DNA from: Melastoma dodecandrum
Taxonomy: Eukaryota; Streptophyta; Magnoliopsida; Myrtales; Melastomataceae
Assembly (NCBI GenBank): GCA_029817715.1
Contig: JARUPY010000474.1
Location: 6,014,001 to 6,078,000 of the forward strand
Length of the DNA stretch: 64,000 nucleotides
Reading direction: 5' to 3'
Below the pieces are notes generated by a model, which was not told where the DNA came from, searched no databases, and worked only from the letters and a program-made list of their open reading frames with translations. Both the position numbers and the translations under genes were made by a program. The stretch's first letter is position 1. Each line of letters starts with the position of its first letter. Positions 58,975 to 64,000 of this stretch are shown here, one piece after another.

Positions 58975-59011
58975 ACGAGGACACGGTTGGGTTTGGCTCC
59001 TCCCCGGCCAT
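58958..59011 (-). CDS. 17-codon ORF in the MIR167 primary transcript
   Basis: ATG at 59011-59009 starts MAGEEPNPTVSSCISCS and stops at TGA 58960-58958. It would be the first ORF after the inferred transcription start. The stop codon is also the first three bases of miR167. Some plant pri-miRNAs encode short regulatory peptides (miPEPs); whether this one is translated is unknown. Confidence 0.3.
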   Translation of the reverse strand: MAGEEPNPTVSSCISCS

Positions 59012-59073
59012 ACCCGTCCCTCTCGGTGATCAAACTGCTAGCAAAAGGGCCAGAGTGTGGGTGCTTCCCAAGT

Positions 59074-59084
59074 CATATAAATAG
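59074..59084 (-). promoter_or_regulatory. TATA-like element of MIR167
   Basis: The minus strand reads CTATTTATATG about 115 bases upstream of the mature miR167. With a start site about 30 bases downstream the transcript would begin near 59045. The match to the TATA consensus is only fair. Confidence 0.4.
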
Positions 59085-59331
59085 CTAACGAGTTTCCTAA
59101 AACACGTTGAGGAATGGAATGGAATTGATGATGGAATAGTAATGTCACGCACGCCTCCCTTCCTTTTGACTAAATACAAAATACTACTAAATAGTAAGAA
59201 TTATGGATGGCCGGCAAATGAATAATCGAAAAGAAATGGAATGCCGTCTTCGTCCTCCTTTTTGTGTCAATCGTTGGATTGCGCCCCCCTTTATCCACAT
59301 CATTATTGGAAAGAAGAAAGAGTAAAAGGCC

Positions 59332-60068
59332 TTTAATTAAAATTAGGCCAAATTAGCAATTCTATCATATACCGTTTTCATTTTTTTCGATCTATCCTAT
59401 CGTTTGAAACGTATCCTATAGTAACCCGTACTTAAGCCGTTATCTCGATTTTAGCCTCCGTTAGCTAAACCCAATGGCAGGATGATTTTTCGAGGGGAGG
59501 CATCATATTCTTTCATCTTTAAGGTGTGTTGTACTGCCGTGAGTTTGTGACATTGGATTGGATCTGTTATGTCCCCTATTGATGCCTTTGTGTGTGGACG
59601 CAAGATTATGGTTTGACAATAGACTACAGGAAGGATGGGCACCCGTCCATATACAGGAAATAATACCTGACGGAGGAGGGGTTGTTTCCTGATGTATGTT
59701 AATCTTCTCAGGTGTGGGTGTGTGTGGTCATTCGGATATTCTACGAGGTGTAGATGTTTGTCTGATCGTACGATTGTCTTCGATGTGTGTAAACCTTATG
59801 ATTAATAATAATAATAAGGCCTAATTGTCTTCCTGTACTTTTCCTATTTTTTTCGATCTATCATGTCGTTTGGCTAACGGTGATTTTTTAACGCCATCAT
59901 TGCCACGTTGGCTGCCACGTCGGACTCCGTCAGAAGGCGAGCTAACGGAAGCTAAAATCGAAATAACGGCTTAAGTACTGGTTGCTGTAGGATGCGTTTC
60001 AAACGATAAAAAAAATAAAAAAATGAAAAAAATACAAGATAAAATTATTAATTAGACCTTAATTAAGA
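59332..60068. mobile_element. Long-TIR element, possibly two nested copies
   Basis: Inverted repeats of about 120 bases: 59340-59465 (AAATTAGCAATTCTATCATA ... TACTTAAGCCGTTATCTCGATTTTAGCC in two runs) pairs with 59945-60060. A third copy of the outer end (AAGGCCTAATTGTCTTCCTG, then TTTTTTTCGATCTATC) starts at about 59815, so 59812-60060 could be a shorter copy sharing the right end. No ORF. Target duplication not determined (TTAATTAA occurs near both outer ends). MULE- or foldback-like by structure. Confidence 0.7.
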
Positions 60069-60453
60069 AGGCGCCCCAATCACACGTAGCCATGTTGTTA
60101 TGCCCTATTCTCTTCCCCTACCCGCTGCTTGAAAAGAAAGCACGTAATGATTACATCCATGTGGCCATGTCTTAGCCGAATGTTGAGTAATTAAATAGTG
60201 ACGATGTACTACTTCTCTCATTAGTGTATGTCGGATCCAAACTTCTCCGATTGATTGACCTTTTTAAAACACGTGATATGAGGAAACAATTTAAGTGTTT
60301 TCTTTAGAAGTTTCTTTTTAAGATTAATTGATTCTTTGAAGTCGGCTTTTTTTTATTCGTGATATTTAAATTCGAGACCTTTCCTCTCATTTCGTGCAAA
60401 TGCGAAATGATCAGGGTCTTTTTAAATAACACAACGTAAGAGTAAGAGTTGAC

Positions 60454-61713
60454 TGTTCGTTAAAACGCACACGTAAGTATACGGATCGAATAAGTAATAA
60501 GTTATAAGTAAGAATATCATGTTATAGAAATTGTTTAGAATACTTTGTTGATTTTTAACCTAAGAAGTCTCAATTTAGTCACAGTAGTCTTCAATTGTTC
60601 AAAAGATTTAATTTAATAATGAAAATAGCAATTAAACAAAAGCAAGTATAGAATAAATCAATAGATGAAAAACTCAGGACTATGAATCCCCTATCGTTCG
60701 TGAACTATCTGCACTCTCTCTTCCTCAATTCCCTCGGTTTCATGTTTACTAACCATAATTCTTATAAGTCGTTAGACCTCTCTTGAGTTTGTAACGCTGA
60801 ATCATAAATTACCTGTAAACCTATATTTCTATAATGATGTACGAGCAACTATAACTCTTCAAGTGCCAATTGTTGTCTTGATTACCTACGAGCGTATATC
60901 TCTATACTCATCTGAGTTAATCTGATGTCTCAAGCTTAAACTCGGTTATATTCTCCCTTTTCTAATCCTACGTCTCTCTCTCGAGTCCACTAAAAGATAA
61001 GAAATCAAACAAATCGGCGATCAACTCAATATGCAAGCATTAAGCATAAGAGAGCATAAGCAAACGTGAAACTTCACGAATTGATTCCGAAAAGAGTTTA
61101 GACAATCAACTACATGAGTCGGTTCATCACCGTCCTAGATAAAAGGTTTAGCTCCGCATACTAGCCGACAAGCAAAATAAAAAAAGAAAAGAAAATCTCC
61201 ATCGTCTTCTCCGATCTCTCTTCTTCAGTCGTCGCCTCGCAACCCCCTTTTTTTGCTTAATACTTACGATTTAAACCTTTTTATAACTAGGGTAAATCTT
61301 TCCAAAGCACCCAATATTTTAGAAAATAATATAAAAAGATCATCTCGCCCAGTGTGGCCACACCAGATCCTCGTGTGGCCACACGAACCTTTCTATCCAA
61401 TTCTACTACGCTTGTGTGGCCATACCAAATCCTCGTGTGGCCACCCGACTTTTCTTGTCCACCAGCTTCCCTCTCGGTAATTTTACCATCTACCTTCTTG
61501 TCACTCCTCCTTCAATATGTCTTCCTCGATGGAGATTTCGCGTCGTATCGACCCCTTCTCCTGCAAAGAACATCACAAGTGCAAAACTACCCGAGCAAAG
61601 TGACTAAACCGAAAATAACATGCAACTAACTATTTATGCAAATAAATGTCGGATATCTAACACTCATTAGGCTCATAAATGAGACATATAACTCTAATTT
61701 CTTAGTGTTAACA
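60454..61713 (-). repeat. 3' LTR of a large retrotransposon
   Basis: On the minus strand a purine tract ATTTGGGGGTA is directly followed by TGTTAACAC at 61713, and 1260 bases later the sequence reads TTCGATCCGTATACTTACGT and ends in CGAACA at 60454, i.e. TG...CA. Just before the tract the phrase TTTGCTCGGGACTAGC, common upstream of the 3' LTR in a widespread plant Ty3/gypsy-derived group, is present. The LTR contains two related GTGTGGCCACAC palindrome clusters at 61352-61385 and 61412-61445. The 5' LTR would lie beyond the right edge. Confidence 0.65.
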
Positions 61714-64000
61714 TACCCCCAAATCTAATTTTTTGCTAGTCCCGAGCAAAACAAAAAGAAAACAATGCACCTAAAATACTCGAATGAAAACTTAAGCATG
61801 GTCGTTGGAGTCGTCAAAGCTCTTTGTTATCAGATATCAGCTACTCAACTGGCGTAGTTAGATTCATGCCCTTACCAAACTCGTGTTTCGACAACCTCAT
61901 GTTCCTATCCTCCACCATCTTCTCATAAAAACACATTTTCAACAACCACATTTTCATCTTAAAACAAGTCCATTACTCAAATAACACATTTGAGAAAGAT
62001 GATTTGCAAAACCACTCTAACACCTCGATCTGCTTGCGCCAGGTATCACAACATACTACAAATTTCTCAACTTTTTCTTTTTTTTTTTCTTTTTTTCTCT
62101 TTTTTTTCTCTTGCTCGACTCTAAATGTCTTATCGGTAATAGCGGAGACTCATGTGAGTTTCGACCAATGACTTCCGAACCAGTCGGTCCAAGGCATTAG
62201 GTGATAAAGCACCCCTCGAATCTTATAACTCAAGTTACCACTGTCACGACTCACACCATAAGTACTTATTCAGGCATTTTATTGTTTTTTCATACTTTCT
62301 TCATTTTTTTTCGCCTGAACATTGGTACTCGGAGCCTTGGCAAGATGTTTTTTTTATTCCACCTAAAGGTTCACTTCACAAGGTTATCTAGGTGGCTCTA
62401 CTCGTCCCTAACTTTCATGTGCTCTAAGAGATCTGGACTCGTTTCATCCATAAAAACAATTTCTCCCCTAGCTTTTTGGATATGAGCACAATATCACCTC
62501 ACACAAGTCAGAGTTCAGACTCTCATCCTCCCACAACTAGAAGCGTAATCGATTAATCACATCATTGAACACAATTATACCAACTCTAACTCCCTAGATT
62601 GAAAATGCAAATCTAATCTCATGCAATCAACTAATCTAACCTAAAAACAATGTAAATGCAAATGCATCCTCAAACCTAGATGAAGAATCGTCCCGATGAC
62701 AAAAAAATAAGAAACGTAAAAGAAACAAAATGAAAAAGGGAAACAACGCGCGCCTTTTTCATCATCTTCTGATTCCTCAGTCATGTCGTCCTCATTGTTG
62801 GATGGGGTATGTGCAAAAGGGTCTTCAAGATCGGTGATTTCCACAAGTAAAGCTGTCGTAAACCTTCGATTGCACTCGACTTGATAACGCATGAAATTTT
62901 CCTTTTGATGCCATTGGTCGGCTAATTCGTTGCTGTTTGTGGATGAAGACGTTGCCAATCCAGAAGGGTTAGAGATATGTTGTTTTACAGGTCGAGACGC
63001 ATTGCCTTCTTTGTCGTCATGTTTATGATCAAAATTTCGAGACATCATGTTCATGGTGGCATCATTAAGCGGCTTTGAAGGATGGCGCAACTCTTCCTTG
63101 GCATCCCAACTCACACCCGCTCACATAATTCAAAAATTGTAGCGGAGAACCACATCCCGAGCTTGGGATCCTGTAAGGCTTTTGTTAGCATTCGATAAAT
63201 TAGTGCTCTTACGTCAATATGTTTACCTTCCATGATGCAAAATATTAGCACAACCTTTTCCTTGGTGACATTCGTCGTGTTCATTCCAGGAATAAGCCTA
63301 CTAGATATGAATTGTAACCACATGTGAGCCTCGAGATACAAGTCACTATTTCTAAGGGCCAAGGGCTTAGTCTCTTTAGACATTCTCCAAGTCGAGCCGT
63401 TGGCTGTGAGACATTCTAGTACATCAGCCGGGTTAAAATCTTCCTCTAAGGCTGCTCTAAAATCATCACGTTCGATCCTTGGAAGCTCATAGAGCTCGGC
63501 TATTGCTGCAGCACTAAAACAAACCAATTTTCCTCTTGCAAAAACAACATACGGTGGGTTTTCGGCAATGCCAGCATTGGCATAAAATTCACGCACAATC
63601 GGCACTACAATTGAACCCGGTGACTCGACCAACTTCTCCCAATAAAATTTTGTAATTAAGTTCCTAAATTCGTACATACCCGAATGATTAGCATCAATGC
63701 CTCGTTCCGGGACAATCATCCAACTTATCAAGGCTTGACGGTAGCATTCCTCCGCTTCCTCCAACAAACTCCATCTCACCCTAGCCCTAGTGGGGGGTTC
63801 CTCGATGGATTTCGACTTCTTTTTAGGTGCCATGAGCAGCCCAAATCACACAACAATAAAGAGAAAACCCGAATCTAGACGGTACTAAAAAGGAGGTGGG
63901 TTGGAGGATACAAACCACGAGTGGGTCGAGATGCTGGTTTTGTTACTCAAAGCGATGAAGTAAGACCCACTACTCCTAGTTGATGGAATCGGGTGGGCAC
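61714..64000 (-). mobile_element. Internal part of the same retrotransposon (cut by window edge)
   Basis: Region between the 3' LTR and the window end. It holds the frameshifted plant transposon-protein ORF at 62641-63833, and non-coding sequence with T and TTTTTC runs at about 62071-62111. No reverse transcriptase or integrase is visible; those may be absent (large derivative) or lie off the window. Confidence 0.6.
62641..63833 (-). pseudogene. Putative plant transposon protein (Transposase_32-like), frameshifted
   Basis: Starts ATG 63833 with MAPKKKSKSIEE and is open for 240 codons. Family features: a RALISWMIVPERGID start to the domain, PGSIVVPIVREFYANAG, VVFARGKLVCFSAAAIAELY, then LIPGMNTTNVTKEKVVLIFC. 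It stops at 63111 but the next frame carries straight on (SWDAKEELRHPSKPLNDATM ... QWHQKENFMRYQVECNRRF) to about 62641, so one frameshift near 63111 separates the domain from its acidic, polar tail. This protein type is widespread in plant gypsy-derived retroelements; its biochemical role is not established. Confidence 0.7.

Noticed and set aside
58829..59084. Plus-strand ORFs of 65-66 codons across the MIR167 locus
   Set aside because: They are the antisense reading of the miR167 hairpin; no protein resemblance.

Overview
The window is nuclear DNA of a flowering plant, most likely a eudicot; the species was not determined. The evidence is many short spliced genes with GT-AG introns, plant-only families (Aux/IAA, B3, WVD2-like TPX2, DUF1685, chloroplast TatA/Tha4, miR167) and a large load of plant transposable elements. 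Intron borders were read by eye and checked by reading phase and family conservation.

Layout: 0-0.45 kb, last exon of an unidentified gene. 5.98-7.48 kb (+), WVD2-like microtubule-associated protein. 7.97-8.47 kb (+), small histone H1. 9.68-10.45 kb (-), B3-domain protein. 11.81-12.91 kb (+), ribosomal protein uS19 (RPS15). 15.08-15.78 kb (+), DUF1685 protein. 16.73-19.99 kb (+), ankyrin-TPR protein with a GC-AG intron. 21.64-22.95 kb (-), Aux/IAA protein. 25.5-35.8 kb, a transposon block: a decayed hAT element, a Ty3/gypsy integrase remnant, two Tourist-like MITEs nested inside these, and a complete LTR element (5-bp target duplication) whose LTRs carry long 15-16 bp tandem arrays. 38.37-39.21 kb (+), a second Aux/IAA gene. 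39.81-41.84 kb (-), bHLH factor. 46.2-47.4 kb (+), broken B3 paralogue. 47.9-48.76 kb, an inverted-repeat element built from about twelve short palindromes. 49.10-50.18 kb (-), TatA/Tha4. 50.4-52.85 kb, Ty1/copia deletion derivative. 53.40-53.96 kb, hAT-type MITE with a perfect 8-bp target duplication. 54.03-56.65 kb (-), group C bZIP factor with a second hAT-type MITE in an intron. 58.86-58.97 kb (-), a MIR167 precursor. 59.33-60.07 kb, another long inverted-repeat element. 60.45 kb to the right edge (-), 3' part of a large LTR retrotransposon.

The host genes are not an operon-like system. Three of them (two Aux/IAA repressors and miR167, which targets ARF6/ARF8) belong to auxin signalling, which is probably coincidental. 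The most unusual material is non-genic: the palindrome array at 48 kb, the LTR arrays at 32 and 34.7 kb whose motif recurs in the element's own ORF, and the variant MIR167.
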